A stretch of 64,000 nucleotides of DNA from Actibacterium sp. MT2.3-13A (GCF_018139985.1 NZ_JAGSOU010000011.1:62001-126000); one strand, 5' to 3'. Shown: positions 53,490-63,399, counted from the stretch's first letter. A program made the numbers and translations. Notes: a model not told the origin generated them from the letters alone.

Positions 53490-53602
53490 ACCCTCAAAAT
53501 GGGCCCGGCGGGCGGGCGCGGCAAGAGGCGGAAACGCCACGCTCGCGCGGGCATCTCCCAAAAGTGATTTCTCACCGCCCGGGCGATGCTTATGTTCGCC
53601 GC

Positions 53603-54415
53603 ATGATCAGACAGGTTCTCCTTTCCCTCATCGCGGCCGGCGTGCTGTTTTCGGGCACTGGCCCGGCCGCGGCCCAGCCCCCCGCCGAATCCATCGTCCA
53701 GGCTGAGATCCTGCCTGGCTGGGAGACCGAGCGCGGCACCCATATGGCCGGGCTGCGCCTGATCCTCGCCCCGGGGTGGAAGACCTATTGGCGCGCGCCG
53801 GGCGATGCCGGAATCCCGCCGCGCTTCGACTGGTCGGGCTCGTCCAACATGCAGGCGGTGGCGACCTACTGGCCGCGGCCCGAAGTGTTCGAGCGCAACG
53901 GCATGCGCGCGATCGGTTACGTGCGGGAGGTCGTGCTGCCGCTGGAGCTGACGCCGGAGCGCGCCGGAGCGCCGATCTTGCTGCGCGGGGTAATGGAGCT
54001 GGGCGTCTGCCACGACGTCTGCATGCCCATGGTGCTGGAGCTGCGCGCCGACCTGCCCGCCACGGCGAATCCCGCGCCGATCCGCGCCGCGCTGGCCGCC
54101 CGCCCGCAAAGCGCGACCGAGGCCGGCGTCGGCCGCGTCACCTGCACGGTCGAACCCATCGCCGACGGGTTACGGCTGACCGCCGAGATCCCTGTGGCCC
54201 CGATGGGCGGCGAGGAGGTGGCGGTGGTCGAACTGCGCGATCCAGCGATCTGGGTCTCCGAGCCGCAGCTGACCCGGCAGGGAAACCGCCTGATCGCGGT
54301 GGCCGAGCTGGTTCCCGAGGCCGCCGCGCCCTTCGCGCTGGACCGCTCGTCGGTGCGGATCACGCTGCTGGCAGGCCCCAGGGCGGTGGACATCCGCGGC
54401 TGCGAGGGCCGTTAG
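53603..54415 (+). CDS. DsbD-alpha-like domain protein, exported
   Basis: The protein has 270 residues. Signal peptide MIRQVLLSLIAAGVLFSGTG, cleavage near AAAQ. The mature domain (WETERGTHMAGLRLILAPGW, KTYWRAPGDAGIPPRFDWSG, NMQAVATYWPRPEVFERNGM, ELGVCHDVCMPM with two cysteines spaced by three) matches the N-terminal periplasmic DsbD/ScsB thiol domain (PF11412), without the TM part. It probably takes part in periplasmic thiol transfer or copper handling. Ends with a 4-base overlap with the convergent RND gene. Confidence 0.85.
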   Translation: MIRQVLLSLIAAGVLFSGTGPAAAQPPAESIVQAEILPGWETERGTHMAGLRLILAPGWKTYWRAPGDAGIPPRFDWSGSSNMQAVATYWPRPEVFERNGMRAIGYVREVVLPLELTPERAGAPILLRGVMELGVCHDVCMPMVLELRADLPATANPAPIRAALAARPQSATEAGVGRVTCTVEPIADGLRLTAEIPVAPMGGEEVAVVELRDPAIWVSEPQLTRQGNRLIAVAELVPEAAAPFALDRSSVRITLLAGPRAVDIRGCEGR

Positions 54416-57400
54416 GCCGCCCGCCGCCGCCGCCCCAGCGCGAGGCCCAGCGCGGCCAGCGCATAGACCGCCAGCAGCACCGCGGCCGCGCCCGCCAGGA
54501 ACAGCGCCAGCGCCGCCGCCATTACCGGCAGCCGGGCCAGCGCCGGCAGCGCCTCCAGCAGCATCGCCGGCAGGGCGCCCGCATAAATCGCGTGGCCCAG
54601 CGTGGCGGCAAAGACCGCCAGAACACCCAGCCCCGCCAGCACCGTCGCCGCCGCCAGCCCGCGCGCCCGGCCCGTGGCCCGCAGCGCGCGGCGTGCCGAC
54701 TGCATCTGGCGCTGGATATCCTGCTGCATGCCCAGCAGCGCCGGCACCACCAGCAGCACCAGCACCAGCCCGAAGCCCAGCCCGTAGACCAGCGTGATCA
54801 CCGTGGGCTTCAGGAACTGCGCCTGCTGCGAGCTTTCGTAAAGCAGCGGCGACAGGCCCAGCACCGTGGTCAGCGTGGTCAGCAGCACCGGGCGCAGCCG
54901 ATCCGAGGCGGCGTCGATAATCGCGGGCACCAGCCCGCGGGTCTCGGCGTATTCGTCCACCGTGCTGACCAGAACGATCGAATCGTTGATGATGATCCCG
55001 GTCATCCCGATCAGCCCGACCACCGTGAACATCGACAGCGGCACCTCCCACAGCGCGTGGCCGTAGATCGTGCCGACAAGGCCGAAGGGGATGATCGCCA
55101 TCACCACCAGCGGCCGCGTCCAGCTGGAGAAGATCCACGCCAGCGTCAGGTAGATGCCCAGCAGGCACAGGGCGAAGCCCAGCGCCGCGTCGCCCAGGAA
55201 TTCGTTCTCCTGCTCGGCCAGGCCCGACAGGCGCCAGGCGACTCCCTGCTCGCTTTCGATTTTCGGCAGGATCTCGTCCTGCAGGCGCTGCATGATCTCC
55301 TCGGCCCGTGCCGGGTCGTCCTCGGAAATGTCGCCGGTGACCGAGACCACGCGCAGGCCGTTCTCGCGCTGCACGGTGGAAAAGCCCGCGCGCCGCGCGA
55401 CGGTCACGATATCGGCCAGCGGCAGGTATTGCCCCGAGGGCGAGCGCAGCAGCGTGCGGTCGAGGAAATCGGCGGTCAGCTCGCCCCCGGGCAGCTCCAC
55501 CCGGATCGTGGCCGAGCGCGGGCCCTCCGGGTAGGTCGCCGCCTCGATCCCGTTCAGCCGGTGGCGCAGCACCCGGCCCAGCCCGTCGATGGTGAAGCCC
55601 AGCGCCGCGCCCTGCGGGGTCAGCTCCAGGATCAGCTCTTCCTTGTCATAGGCCAGGCTGTCCTCCACGGCCGAAACCTCGGGGAATTGCAGCAAGGTGG
55701 ATTTCAGCGCCTCGGCCGCCGCCTTCAGCGTCTCGGCGGTGGCGCCGTAGAACTGCACGTCCAGCGCGTCGCCCCCGGGGCCCGAGCGCCAGCCGCGGAA
55801 GCTGACCACCTCGGCCAGCGGGTGCTGGCGCACCTCGTCCTGCAGTTCCCCCACGAACTGGAACGAGGAATAGGGCCGCAGGTCGGCGTCGATCAGCTCG
55901 ATCGCGATCGAACCCAGCAGGCCGGTGTCCTTGGTCTCCACCCCCGCCAGGCCGCGGCCAGTATTGCCGCCGACCTCGGCCAGAACGTAATCCAGCGGGT
56001 TGGTGCCGTATTCCGCCTCATAGCGCGCCGCGACGGCATCCGCCGCACGCTGCATCTCGCGCATCATGGCTATGGTGTCGGCGCGCGTGGCCCCCGGTGC
56101 CATGGCGAAATTCCCCGACACCGAGGCCTGCTCCGGCGCGTTGAAGAAGCGCCACTGCACGTCGCCGCGCACCAGCAGCACCACCTGGCTTGCCAGCACC
56201 ACGCAGGCCAGCGCCAGCACCGGATAGCGCGCCCAGATCACCCCCGCCATCAGCCGGCGGAAGATCACCCGGCGCACCCAGCCGAAGCCGCGGTTGACCA
56301 GCCGCGACGGCAGGTCATACCAATGCTCCTTCCGCGAATGGGCCAGCGCGTGGCTCATGTGATTGGGCAGGATCAGGAAACATTCCAGCAGCGAGGCCAG
56401 CAGCACCACGATCACCGTGAAGGGGATGTCCGCGATCAGGTCGCCGAACCGGCCCTCGATGGCGGTCAGTCCGAAAAAGGCGATGACCGTGGTGATGGTG
56501 GCCGAAAACACCGGCGCAGCCATGCGGCGGGCGGCGTTCTCGGCGGCCTCCACCGGCCCCTCGCCCAGCCTGCGGGCGCGGAAATCCGCGTGCTCGCCGA
56601 CCACGATCGCGTCGTCCACCACCACGCCCAGCGTGATGATCAACGCGAAGAGCGACATCATGTTCAGCGTCAGCCCCGCCACATACATCATGGCGATCGC
56701 GCTGAGCATCGCCACCGGGATGCCCGCCGCCACCCAGAAGGCGGTGCGCGCGTTGAGGAAGAGGAACAGCAGCCCCACCACCAGCACCAGCCCCATCGCG
56801 CCGTTGTCGAGAAGGATGTTCAGCCGCCCCGTGATCGCCTCGGCGCGGGTGCGGATCAGGTCGATCTCCACCTCCGCCGGCAGGGTCCGGGCCAGCTCGT
56901 CGGCCACCGCCTGCACCTTGGCCTGGATGGCGATGGCATCGCCCTGGTCCGAGCGATCGACCCGGATCGAGATCGCCGGGTGCGCCCCCACGAAATAGGC
57001 GCGCTTGCGGTCGGCGCCCTCCACCCGCACCTGCGCCACATCGCCGATGGTCAGGGTCGCGCCGTCGGGGTCCGAGCGCAGCACGATCCCCGCGATCTCG
57101 TCGGCGCTGCGCTTGGCGACACCGGTGCGAACCCGGGCGCCGGAGCCGCCCACGTCGCCGGCCGGCGCAGTCTCGGCCTCGGCGGCGATGGCGGCCGCGA
57201 TCTGGGCCATGCTGACGTCGTGGCGGATCAGGGCGGCGACCGGCACCTCGACCACGGTCTGCGGCGCGGCGAGGCCGCGGATCGTCGTCCGGGTCACCCC
57301 GGCGGCGAACAGGCGCGTGACGAACTCGTCGGCGAAGCGGCCCAGCTGGTCGATGCCCACCGGCCCGGTGATCACCACGTCGGTCACCCGGTCGCGCCAG

Positions 57401-57819
57401 ACGCCGCGGCGCACCTCCGGCTCATCGGCTTCCTCGGGCAGGGTGGTGACGGCATCGACCGCTGCCTGCACGTCGTCGGTGGCGCGCGCCATGTCCCAGC
57501 CCGGCTCGAAATCCAGCGTGATGTTCGCCCGCCCCTCGGTGGAGCGCGACGAGGTTTCCTCGACCCCTTCGACGGCCAGCAGCGCGGGCTCAAGCACCTG
57601 CACGATGCCGGCGTCCACGTCCTCGGCCCCGGCGCCGGCCCAGCGCACCAGGACGGAGACGTTCTCGACCACCACATCGGGAAAGAACTGCGCCCGCATC
57701 CGCGGCATCGCGGCCAGGCCCAGCGCGATCAGCACCACCAGCAGCAGGTTCGCCGCGGTGCCGTGCCGGGTGAAATAGGACAGCAGCCCGCCGGCCGCGC
57801 CGGGGATACGCGGACCCAT
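54412..57819 (-). CDS. Efflux RND transporter permease subunit
   Basis: The protein has 1135 residues, somewhat longer than the 1020-1050 of most AcrB-type pumps. TM1 is HGTAANLLLVVLIALGLAAM; TM4 holds the proton-relay Asp pair in GVVVDDAIVVGEHADF; the second half repeats the pattern (GLIGMTGIIINDSIVLVSTV). The C-terminal tail (about 1050-1135) adds two further hydrophobic segments ending in LGRRRRAA. It starts 3 bases after the adaptor stop. The substrate is unknown; the family exports drugs, metals or envelope lipids. Confidence 0.93.
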   Translation of the reverse strand: MGPRIPGAAGGLLSYFTRHGTAANLLLVVLIALGLAAMPRMRAQFFPDVVVENVSVLVRWAGAGAEDVDAGIVQVLEPALLAVEGVEETSSRSTEGRANITLDFEPGWDMARATDDVQAAVDAVTTLPEEADEPEVRRGVWRDRVTDVVITGPVGIDQLGRFADEFVTRLFAAGVTRTTIRGLAAPQTVVEVPVAALIRHDVSMAQIAAAIAAEAETAPAGDVGGSGARVRTGVAKRSADEIAGIVLRSDPDGATLTIGDVAQVRVEGADRKRAYFVGAHPAISIRVDRSDQGDAIAIQAKVQAVADELARTLPAEVEIDLIRTRAEAITGRLNILLDNGAMGLVLVVGLLFLFLNARTAFWVAAGIPVAMLSAIAMMYVAGLTLNMMSLFALIITLGVVVDDAIVVGEHADFRARRLGEGPVEAAENAARRMAAPVFSATITTVIAFFGLTAIEGRFGDLIADIPFTVIVVLLASLLECFLILPNHMSHALAHSRKEHWYDLPSRLVNRGFGWVRRVIFRRLMAGVIWARYPVLALACVVLASQVVLLVRGDVQWRFFNAPEQASVSGNFAMAPGATRADTIAMMREMQRAADAVAARYEAEYGTNPLDYVLAEVGGNTGRGLAGVETKDTGLLGSIAIELIDADLRPYSSFQFVGELQDEVRQHPLAEVVSFRGWRSGPGGDALDVQFYGATAETLKAAAEALKSTLLQFPEVSAVEDSLAYDKEELILELTPQGAALGFTIDGLGRVLRHRLNGIEAATYPEGPRSATIRVELPGGELTADFLDRTLLRSPSGQYLPLADIVTVARRAGFSTVQRENGLRVVSVTGDISEDDPARAEEIMQRLQDEILPKIESEQGVAWRLSGLAEQENEFLGDAALGFALCLLGIYLTLAWIFSSWTRPLVVMAIIPFGLVGTIYGHALWEVPLSMFTVVGLIGMTGIIINDSIVLVSTVDEYAETRGLVPAIIDAASDRLRPVLLTTLTTVLGLSPLLYESSQQAQFLKPTVITLVYGLGFGLVLVLLVVPALLGMQQDIQRQMQSARRALRATGRARGLAAATVLAGLGVLAVFAATLGHAIYAGALPAMLLEALPALARLPVMAAALALFLAGAAAVLLAVYALAALGLALGRRRRAA

Positions 57820-57822
57820 CGC

Positions 57823-59283
57823 TCAGCCCCCCATCCGGCTTTCGATGCGCTCGACGATCCGGGCGGGCACCTTGTCCTGCGTCAGCTGGCCCAGCACGCG
57901 CTTCTTGGCCTCTTCGGGCATGAACTGGTTGCCTTCGATGAAGGCGATCATCGCGGCGCGGCGCTCGGGGGAGAGCTCCACCATTTCCGGCTCTTCCGGC
58001 TCCTCGGCCGCGGCCTGCGGGCGAACCGGGCGGACCTTGATGCCCGCGCCCAGCACCGGCGAGCGTTCGGCCACCACCAGCCGGCCGAAAATCGCCGGGG
58101 CGCGCAGGATCACGTTGTCGCCCTGCCGGCGCAGCAGCTCGACCTTCTCGACCTCCAGCCGATCGTCGGCGCCCACCACCAGAACCGTGCCCGCCGCATC
58201 CACCGCCGCCGCCGGCAGAACCGCGACGTCATGCAGTTCCAGCTCGTCGATGGCCACGGTCACGAAATCGCCGGGGCGGAATCCCTTGGCGCCCTCCAGC
58301 CGCGCGAACAGCAGCCGCCCGGTCTGCCCCTCGCCCACAGCGGCGCTTTCCCGCGTCAGCCGGCCCTTCGCCGTCAGCGCCGCGCCGAACACATCCAGCG
58401 TGACCGTCAGCGGCGCCGCGCTCAGCGCGCCGGCATCGTCCAGCAGCCGGGCATATTGCGTTGTCGAGACGCGGAAGGAGACCTCCAGATCGTCGGGATC
58501 GACCAGCTGCGCCACCTGTTCGTTGTTGGTCACCAGCCCACCCTCGACGAGGCCGACCTCGCTGAGCGTGCCGGAAAAGGCGGCGTAGACGGAGGTGTCG
58601 GCGAGGTCGCGTTCCGCCTCGGCCAGCGCGATCTTCTGCCGCTCCAGCCGGGTCCGCGCCTGATCGACGCGGCTCTGCGCTGCGGCCAGCGCCTGGCGGC
58701 GCGCCACCACCGCCTGCTGCGCTGCGGCCGCGGCCAGCGCCGCCGTCTCCACCGCCGCGTCGCTGCCGAAGCCGCGCTCCAGCAGGTTCTTCTGCCGCTC
58801 CAGCGCCTGCGCGCGCAGCGCCGCCTGGTCCTGCGAGACCGCCAGCTCGTCGCCTCCCAGCCCCAGCGCGGTGCTGGCATCGCGCAGCTCGGCCTCGGCC
58901 TCGGCCAGATCGGTGCGCACGACATCCAGCGACGATTGCGCCGCGTGCGGATCGACGCGGAACAGCAACTCGCCCGCCTGCACGCGCCCGCCCTCCTCGA
59001 AATCCGGGTGCAGCGCCACCACCGGGCCGGACGCGCGGGCGCGCAGGTCCAGCGTGCGCCGGCTGCGCAGCTCGCCGAAGGCGGTCAGCACCGGGATCAC
59101 GCTCTGCGGCTGCACCTGCACGACATTGACGGCAAAGACCCGCTCGCGCGCGGGGCGGGGGGTGGTTTCCTTCGCCCAGCGCACCTGCAGCGCGGAATAG
59201 ACAGACTGGCCGGCATAGCTGAGCAGGCCAAGGGTCGCGGCGAGCAGGAACAGCCCCATCAGGCTGCGGCGCAAGAATCGCAT
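57823..59283 (-). CDS. Efflux RND transporter periplasmic adaptor (membrane fusion protein)
   Basis: The protein has 486 residues. N-terminal signal anchor (MRFLRRSLMGLFLLAATLGL), biotinyl-lipoyl-like halves (RASGPVVALHPDFEEGGRVQ, TSVYAAFSGTLSEVGLVEGG) around a long coiled-coil hairpin (about 110-250), then beta-barrel and membrane-proximal domains (FRPGDFVTVAIDELELHDVA). After it comes an acidic linker and a compact helical tail (about 432-486, SPERRAAMIAFIEGNQFMPE) not usual for MFPs. GGAAGGAT precedes the ATG. It is the first gene of the pair with the permease. Confidence 0.92.
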   Translation of the reverse strand: MRFLRRSLMGLFLLAATLGLLSYAGQSVYSALQVRWAKETTPRPARERVFAVNVVQVQPQSVIPVLTAFGELRSRRTLDLRARASGPVVALHPDFEEGGRVQAGELLFRVDPHAAQSSLDVVRTDLAEAEAELRDASTALGLGGDELAVSQDQAALRAQALERQKNLLERGFGSDAAVETAALAAAAAQQAVVARRQALAAAQSRVDQARTRLERQKIALAEAERDLADTSVYAAFSGTLSEVGLVEGGLVTNNEQVAQLVDPDDLEVSFRVSTTQYARLLDDAGALSAAPLTVTLDVFGAALTAKGRLTRESAAVGEGQTGRLLFARLEGAKGFRPGDFVTVAIDELELHDVAVLPAAAVDAAGTVLVVGADDRLEVEKVELLRRQGDNVILRAPAIFGRLVVAERSPVLGAGIKVRPVRPQAAAEEPEEPEMVELSPERRAAMIAFIEGNQFMPEEAKKRVLGQLTQDKVPARIVERIESRMGG

Positions 59284-59384
59284 ATGCGTTATCCTTCCCG
59301 GCGGGGGATGCGAACGATCAGACCCACAACAGATAGCGCCGCGCCGGCGCCGCTCCAAGCTTTTGCATCACCGGCGGGCGCGGA

Positions 59385-59927
59385 TCATTTCCGTCGCTTG
59401 TGCTCGTCCAGCCGGGGGAAGATTTCCACGAAATTGCACGGCCGATGGCGATAGTCGAGCTGCCAGCGCAGGATCTCGTCCCAGGCGTCCTTGCAGGCGC
59501 CCGTGCTGCCCGGCAGCGCGAACAGGTAGGTGCCGTTGGCCACGCCCCCCGTGGCGCGCGACTGCACCGCCGAGGTGCCGATCTTCTGGAAAGAGACCAT
59601 GGTGAAGACGGTGCCGAAGGCGTCGATCTCCTTCTCGTAGACATCGCGATGCGCCTCGACCGTCACATCGCGCCCGGTCAGCCCGGTGCCGCCGGTCGAG
59701 ATGATGACATCGACCTCGGGGGCGGCGCACCACGCGCGCAGCTGATCGGCGATCTCGGCGCGCTCGTCGCGCAGGATCTTGCGGTCGGCCAGGATGTGGC
59801 CCGCGCCCTCGATCCGCTCGACCAGGGTCTGGCCCGAGCGGTCCTCGTCCAGCCCGCGGGTGTCCGAAACCGTCAACACGGCGATCCGCACCGGGATGAA
59901 TTCCTTGCTCTCGTCTATACGCGACAT
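59385..59927 (-). CDS. moaB: Molybdenum cofactor biosynthesis protein B
   Basis: The protein has 180 residues. IPVRIAVLTVSDTRGLDEDR, then VDVIISTGGTGLTGRDVTVE (MPT-binding GGTG, about 81-96) and FALPGSTGACKDAWDEIL are the MoaB/MogA hallmarks. It adenylylates molybdopterin in cofactor assembly. Last gene of the udg / phosphoesterase / lysE / moaB run; its ATG shares a base with the lysE stop. Confidence 0.94.
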   Translation of the reverse strand: MSRIDESKEFIPVRIAVLTVSDTRGLDEDRSGQTLVERIEGAGHILADRKILRDERAEIADQLRAWCAAPEVDVIISTGGTGLTGRDVTVEAHRDVYEKEIDAFGTVFTMVSFQKIGTSAVQSRATGGVANGTYLFALPGSTGACKDAWDEILRWQLDYRHRPCNFVEIFPRLDEHKRRK

Positions 59928-60553
59928 CACGAACGCTCCATCAGGGCCAGCCGCAGGGCCAGCGTGGTGAAAATTCCGGCCGAGGCATATCCCAGCCCCC
60001 GCGCAAGCTGGGGCGAGCCAAGCAGCCGCCGACCCACTCTGCCAGCGAACACGCCCGCCAGCCCGTTCACCAGCAACCCGCCCAGCGACAGCACCAGCCC
60101 GAAGATCAGGAACTGCGGCAGGACGGGCCGGGCGGGATCGACGAACTGGGGGACGAAGGCCAGCACGAAGAGGATGACCTTGGGATTGGTCAGATTCACG
60201 ACCAGCGCGGCGCGGAAGGCACGGGCCGAGCCGCCCACCGGAGCGGAGGCGGGCCGCGCCCCGGCGCGCAGCGCCTGCACCGCCAGCCACAGCAGATAGG
60301 CCACGCCGATCCAGCGGATCAGGTCGAAGAGGCCCGGATTGGCGGCCACCAGCGCCCCCAACCCCAGCCCGGCCAGCGCCACATGCACCATCCCGCCAAG
60401 GGCGATGCCCAGATCGGCGGCCAGCGCCGCGCGCGGGCCGCTCTTCAGTCCCTGGCCCACACAGAACATCATGTCGGCCCCCGGCGTCAGGTTCAGCGCC
60501 AGCGCGGCCGGAACGAAGGCCAGCAGGGTGACCGGATCGACGGCAAGGCTCAT
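59927..60553 (-). CDS. LysE/RhtB family translocator
   Basis: The protein has 208 residues with about six TM helices. It starts [20 protein letters not shown], with NLTPGADMMFCVGQGLKSGP and AFRAALVVNLTNPKVILFVL, which are the conserved RhtB/LysE blocks. It is probably an amino-acid exporter (homoserine, threonine or similar; substrate unknown). Start and stop overlap both neighbours. Confidence 0.9.
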   Translation of the reverse strand: MSLAVDPVTLLAFVPAALALNLTPGADMMFCVGQGLKSGPRAALAADLGIALGGMVHVALAGLGLGALVAANPGLFDLIRWIGVAYLLWLAVQALRAGARPASAPVGGSARAFRAALVVNLTNPKVILFVLAFVPQFVDPARPVLPQFLIFGLVLSLGGLLVNGLAGVFAGRVGRRLLGSPQLARGLGYASAGIFTTLALRLALMERS

Positions 60554-61149
60554 GCGGAAACCTCGAACCAGTTGGGCCTGGGGCCGAGATTGACGACGCG
60601 GGTCGCGCCGATCGTCCCCTCCTGCCCCCAGCTGTCATGGACATGGCCGCAGAGGGCGAGCGCCGGCTGCAGCCGCTCGATCGCTGCGCGGATGGCGGTC
60701 GATCCCACCGACAGCCCGCCCGAGGTCACGTCCGCCACGCCCTTGGGCGGCGAATGGGTCACCAGGATGTCCGCGCCCTCGCAGGCCGCCAGCATCGCAC
60801 CCGCCCCCTGCTCCGACAGGTCGCAGGACCAGCTGCCGAAGGGCGTCACTGGCACCGCGTAGCCCAGCCCGAAAATCCGCAAGCCGCCGATTTCACACCC
60901 CTGCCCGTGCAAGACATGCGCCCCCTCGGGAGCGGCCGCGCGCAGTTCGTCGCCGGATTCGGCGTTGCCCGGCACCAGCACCAGCGGCGCGGCGATACCG
61001 GACAGCAGATCCAGCGCCGCCCGCAGGTCGCGCCTCATGTTGCAGAAATCCCCCGCGCCGATCACCAGATCGGCCTCGCGCGCCGCCTCGACCAGCGCCG
61101 CGGCCCGGCCGGAGGAATGGTGCAGGTCGGAAAACGCGAGAACCCTCAT
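60550..61149 (-). CDS. Metallophosphoesterase
   Basis: The protein has 199 residues. The calcineurin-like motifs are FSDLHHSSG (6-14), [26 protein letters not shown] and [12 protein letters not shown] near the C-terminus. It is a small cytosolic phosphodiesterase of unknown substrate (YfcE/MPPED-like). It overlaps the upstream udg stop (ATGA) and the downstream lysE start. Confidence 0.9.
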   Translation of the reverse strand: MRVLAFSDLHHSSGRAAALVEAAREADLVIGAGDFCNMRRDLRAALDLLSGIAAPLVLVPGNAESGDELRAAAPEGAHVLHGQGCEIGGLRIFGLGYAVPVTPFGSWSCDLSEQGAGAMLAACEGADILVTHSPPKGVADVTSGGLSVGSTAIRAAIERLQPALALCGHVHDSWGQEGTIGATRVVNLGPRPNWFEVSA

Positions 61150-61952
61150 GCCGCGCCCCTCAGCCTGGCCTGCAGCATCAGCAGGTCATGCCAGGCCTCG
61201 CGCTTGGCATGCGGGTTGCGCAGCAGATAGGCCGGGTGAAACATCGGCAGCGCGGGCTTGCCCAGCGCCTCGGCCCAGTGGCCGCGCAGCCGGGTGATTC
61301 CCTTGCGCCCCAGCAACGCCTGGCAGGAATGGTTGCCCATCAGCACCAGCACATCCGGGTCCGCGAGTTCCACATGGCGTTCGAGGAAAGGCAGCATCAT
61401 CGCCACCTCCTCGGGCTTGGGGTCGCGGTTCTGCGGCGGGCGCCAGGGCAGGACATTGGTGATGTAGAGCGCGCTCTCGGTATCGGGCGAGGCGCGGTCC
61501 AGCCCGATCGCGGCGAACATCCGGTCGAGAAGCTGCCCCGCCCTCCCGACGAAGGGCTTGCCCTGCATGTCCTCGTCGCGGCCCGGCGCCTCGCCAATCA
61601 CCATGACGCGGGCGCGCGGATTGCCATCGGCGAAGACCAGGTTGCGCGCGCCCTTCTTCAGATCGCAATGGTCGAACCCCGCCAGAGCCTCGCGCAGCTC
61701 GTCCAGCGTGCGCGCGGCCTGCGCCAGCGCCCGGGCCTGCGCCACCGGGTCGGGACCCTGCGGGGCCGCCATGACCGGCGCGGCCGCCGCCTGCTGCGGC
61801 GCCGGGGCGGCGGCCGCGGCGGCCACAGCGGGCTCGACCTTGGGCGCGGCGTAGCGGTCGACCGGCGCCTCGCCGATCGCCTCGTCCGCGCCCAGTTCGA
61901 TCTGCCATTCCAGCAGCGCCTTCGCGGTGTGAAAATCCAGGGCCATCTCCAT
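61146..61952 (-). CDS. Uracil-DNA glycosylase family protein (family 4-like)
   Basis: The protein has 268 residues. An Ala/Pro-rich N-terminal linker (about 35-70) precedes the UDG fold. Motif A is [13 protein letters not shown] (117-129), then [31 protein letters not shown] and motif [11 protein letters not shown] (238-247). Family 4 enzymes normally hold a 4Fe-4S cluster with four Cys. Here only C96 of the first CxxC remains (F at 93), W170 replaces the third Cys, and the fourth site is MMLPFL. It should remove uracil from DNA, probably without the cluster. First gene of a four-gene operon. Confidence 0.88.
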   Translation of the reverse strand: MEMALDFHTAKALLEWQIELGADEAIGEAPVDRYAAPKVEPAVAAAAAAPAPQQAAAAPVMAAPQGPDPVAQARALAQAARTLDELREALAGFDHCDLKKGARNLVFADGNPRARVMVIGEAPGRDEDMQGKPFVGRAGQLLDRMFAAIGLDRASPDTESALYITNVLPWRPPQNRDPKPEEVAMMLPFLERHVELADPDVLVLMGNHSCQALLGRKGITRLRGHWAEALGKPALPMFHPAYLLRNPHAKREAWHDLLMLQARLRGAA

Positions 61953-62003
61953 GCGCCAAAGCTAGGCGCGCGCGGGGCGAAGGTAAATGGCTCATCCCGT
62001 CGC

Positions 62004-62032
62004 TTGCCGCCCGCGCCCGCGCTTTCTATAAG
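62004..62032 (+). promoter_or_regulatory. Candidate sigma-70 promoter of pyrB
   Basis: TTGCCG (62004-62009) and TATAAG (62027-62032) are 17 bases apart, about 25 bases before the pyrB start. The leader is too short for a pyrimidine attenuator. Confidence 0.6.
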
Positions 62033-62057
62033 CGACACAACCCGGATGGAGGCCCCC

Positions 62058-63011
62058 ATGACATTCCGCGCGCGACACCTGCTAGGGATCGAACATCTCC
62101 ACCCCGAGGAAATCCGCACATTGCTGGATCTGGCCGACCAGTATGTCGACCTCAACCGCCGCGCCGTGAAGCATTCCGACGCGCTGGCCGGCCTCACCCA
62201 GATCAACATGTTCTTCGAGGCCTCCACCCGCACCCAGGCCAGCTTCGAGCTGGCGGGCAAGCGGCTGGGCGCCGACGTGATGAACATGGCGATGCAGGCC
62301 AGTTCCATCAAAAAGGGCGAGACGCTGATCGACACGGCGCTGACGCTGAACGCCATGCATCCCGACCTGCTGGTGGTGCGCCACCCGCATTCGGGCGCGG
62401 TGGACCTGCTGGCGCAGAAGGTCAACTGCGCGGTGCTGAACGCGGGCGACGGCCGGCATGAGCACCCCACCCAGGCGCTGCTCGATGCGCTGACCATCCG
62501 CCGGACCAAGGGACGGCTGCACCGTCTCAACATCGCCATCTGCGGCGACATCGCGCACAGCCGCGTGGCGCGCTCGAACATCCTGCTCCTGGGCAAGATG
62601 GAGAACCGCGTGCGCCTCGTCGGCCCGCCGACCCTGATGCCCGCGGGCATCGGCGAGTTCGGGGTCGAAGTCTATGACGACATGAAAGAGGGGCTCAGGG
62701 ACGTGGACGTGGTGATGATGCTGCGCCTCCAGAAGGAGCGGATGGACGGCGGCTTCATCCCTTCGGAGCGCGAATATTACCACCGCTACGGGCTGGACGC
62801 CGAAAAGCTGAGCTATGCCAAGCCCGACGCCATCGTGATGCATCCCGGCCCGATGAACCGAGGGGTGGAGATCGACGGCGAGATCGCCGACGACATCAAC
62901 CGCTCGGTCATCCAGGAGCAGGTGGAGATGGGGGTCGCGGTGCGCATGGCGGCGATGGACCTCCTGGCGCGCAACCTGCGGGCGGCCAAGGACGAGGGCG
63001 TCTATGTCTGA
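62058..63011 (+). CDS. pyrB: Aspartate carbamoyltransferase catalytic subunit
   Basis: The protein has 317 residues. The carbamoyl-phosphate motif is [20 protein letters not shown] (about 52-71), with [35 protein letters not shown] (HPTQ) and [20 protein letters not shown]. It makes N-carbamoylaspartate in UMP synthesis. Start at 62058 has GGATGGAGGCCCCC; an in-frame ATG four codons upstream lacks a site. The downstream degenerate dihydroorotase suggests the Pseudomonas-like PyrB-PyrC-prime complex. Confidence 0.96.
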   Translation: MTFRARHLLGIEHLHPEEIRTLLDLADQYVDLNRRAVKHSDALAGLTQINMFFEASTRTQASFELAGKRLGADVMNMAMQASSIKKGETLIDTALTLNAMHPDLLVVRHPHSGAVDLLAQKVNCAVLNAGDGRHEHPTQALLDALTIRRTKGRLHRLNIAICGDIAHSRVARSNILLLGKMENRVRLVGPPTLMPAGIGEFGVEVYDDMKEGLRDVDVVMMLRLQKERMDGGFIPSEREYYHRYGLDAEKLSYAKPDAIVMHPGPMNRGVEIDGEIADDINRSVIQEQVEMGVAVRMAAMDLLARNLRAAKDEGVYV

Positions 63012-63399
63012 GCGCCGCTTCACCGCCGACCGCGCCACCTATATCCGCGCGCATGTCCTGCTGGCGGTGGTGGGCGGCATCGTGGCCACGGGCGTGCTCT
63101 ATGCCATGGGCAATCCGCATGGCTGGGTCGGCATCGTGGCGGCGGCCCTCGGCATCGGCGTGCGCGGCGCCTACCTGATGTCGGAGGAGATGGGCCATGT
63201 CTGGACCCTGACCGCGACAGGTCTCGAAGGCCCCGAGGGGCGGCGCATACCGCTTGCCGACATCGCCAGGGTCCGCATCATCGGCAGCGCCGCGCAGGTC
63301 ATCACCCATGACGGCCACAAGCACCTGATCAAGTTCCAGTCCGAACCCGCCGCCGCCAAGGCCGCGATCGAGGCCGCCCTCAGCCGGAGAGCCGCATGA
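63004..63399 (+). CDS. Small membrane protein with PH-like C-terminal domain, unknown function
   Basis: The protein has 131 residues. Two TM segments (about 15-37 and 41-60) are followed by a small beta-rich domain ([60 protein letters not shown]) resembling bacterial PH-like (YdbT/bPH2-type) domains. It starts inside the pyrB 3' end (8-base overlap) and its last codons overlap pyrC-prime by 4 bases, so it is an integral part of the pyr operon. Function unknown. Confidence 0.78.
   Translation: MSERRFTADRATYIRAHVLLAVVGGIVATGVLYAMGNPHGWVGIVAAALGIGVRGAYLMSEEMGHVWTLTATGLEGPEGRRIPLADIARVRIIGSAAQVITHDGHKHLIKFQSEPAAAKAAIEAALSRRAA

Noticed and set aside
53776-59454. An 1892-codon plus-strand open frame across the RND operon
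   Set aside because: It begins inside the DsbD-like gene and runs antisense to the RND permease and adaptor, with His/Arg/Gln-rich repeats typical of GC-rich shadows.
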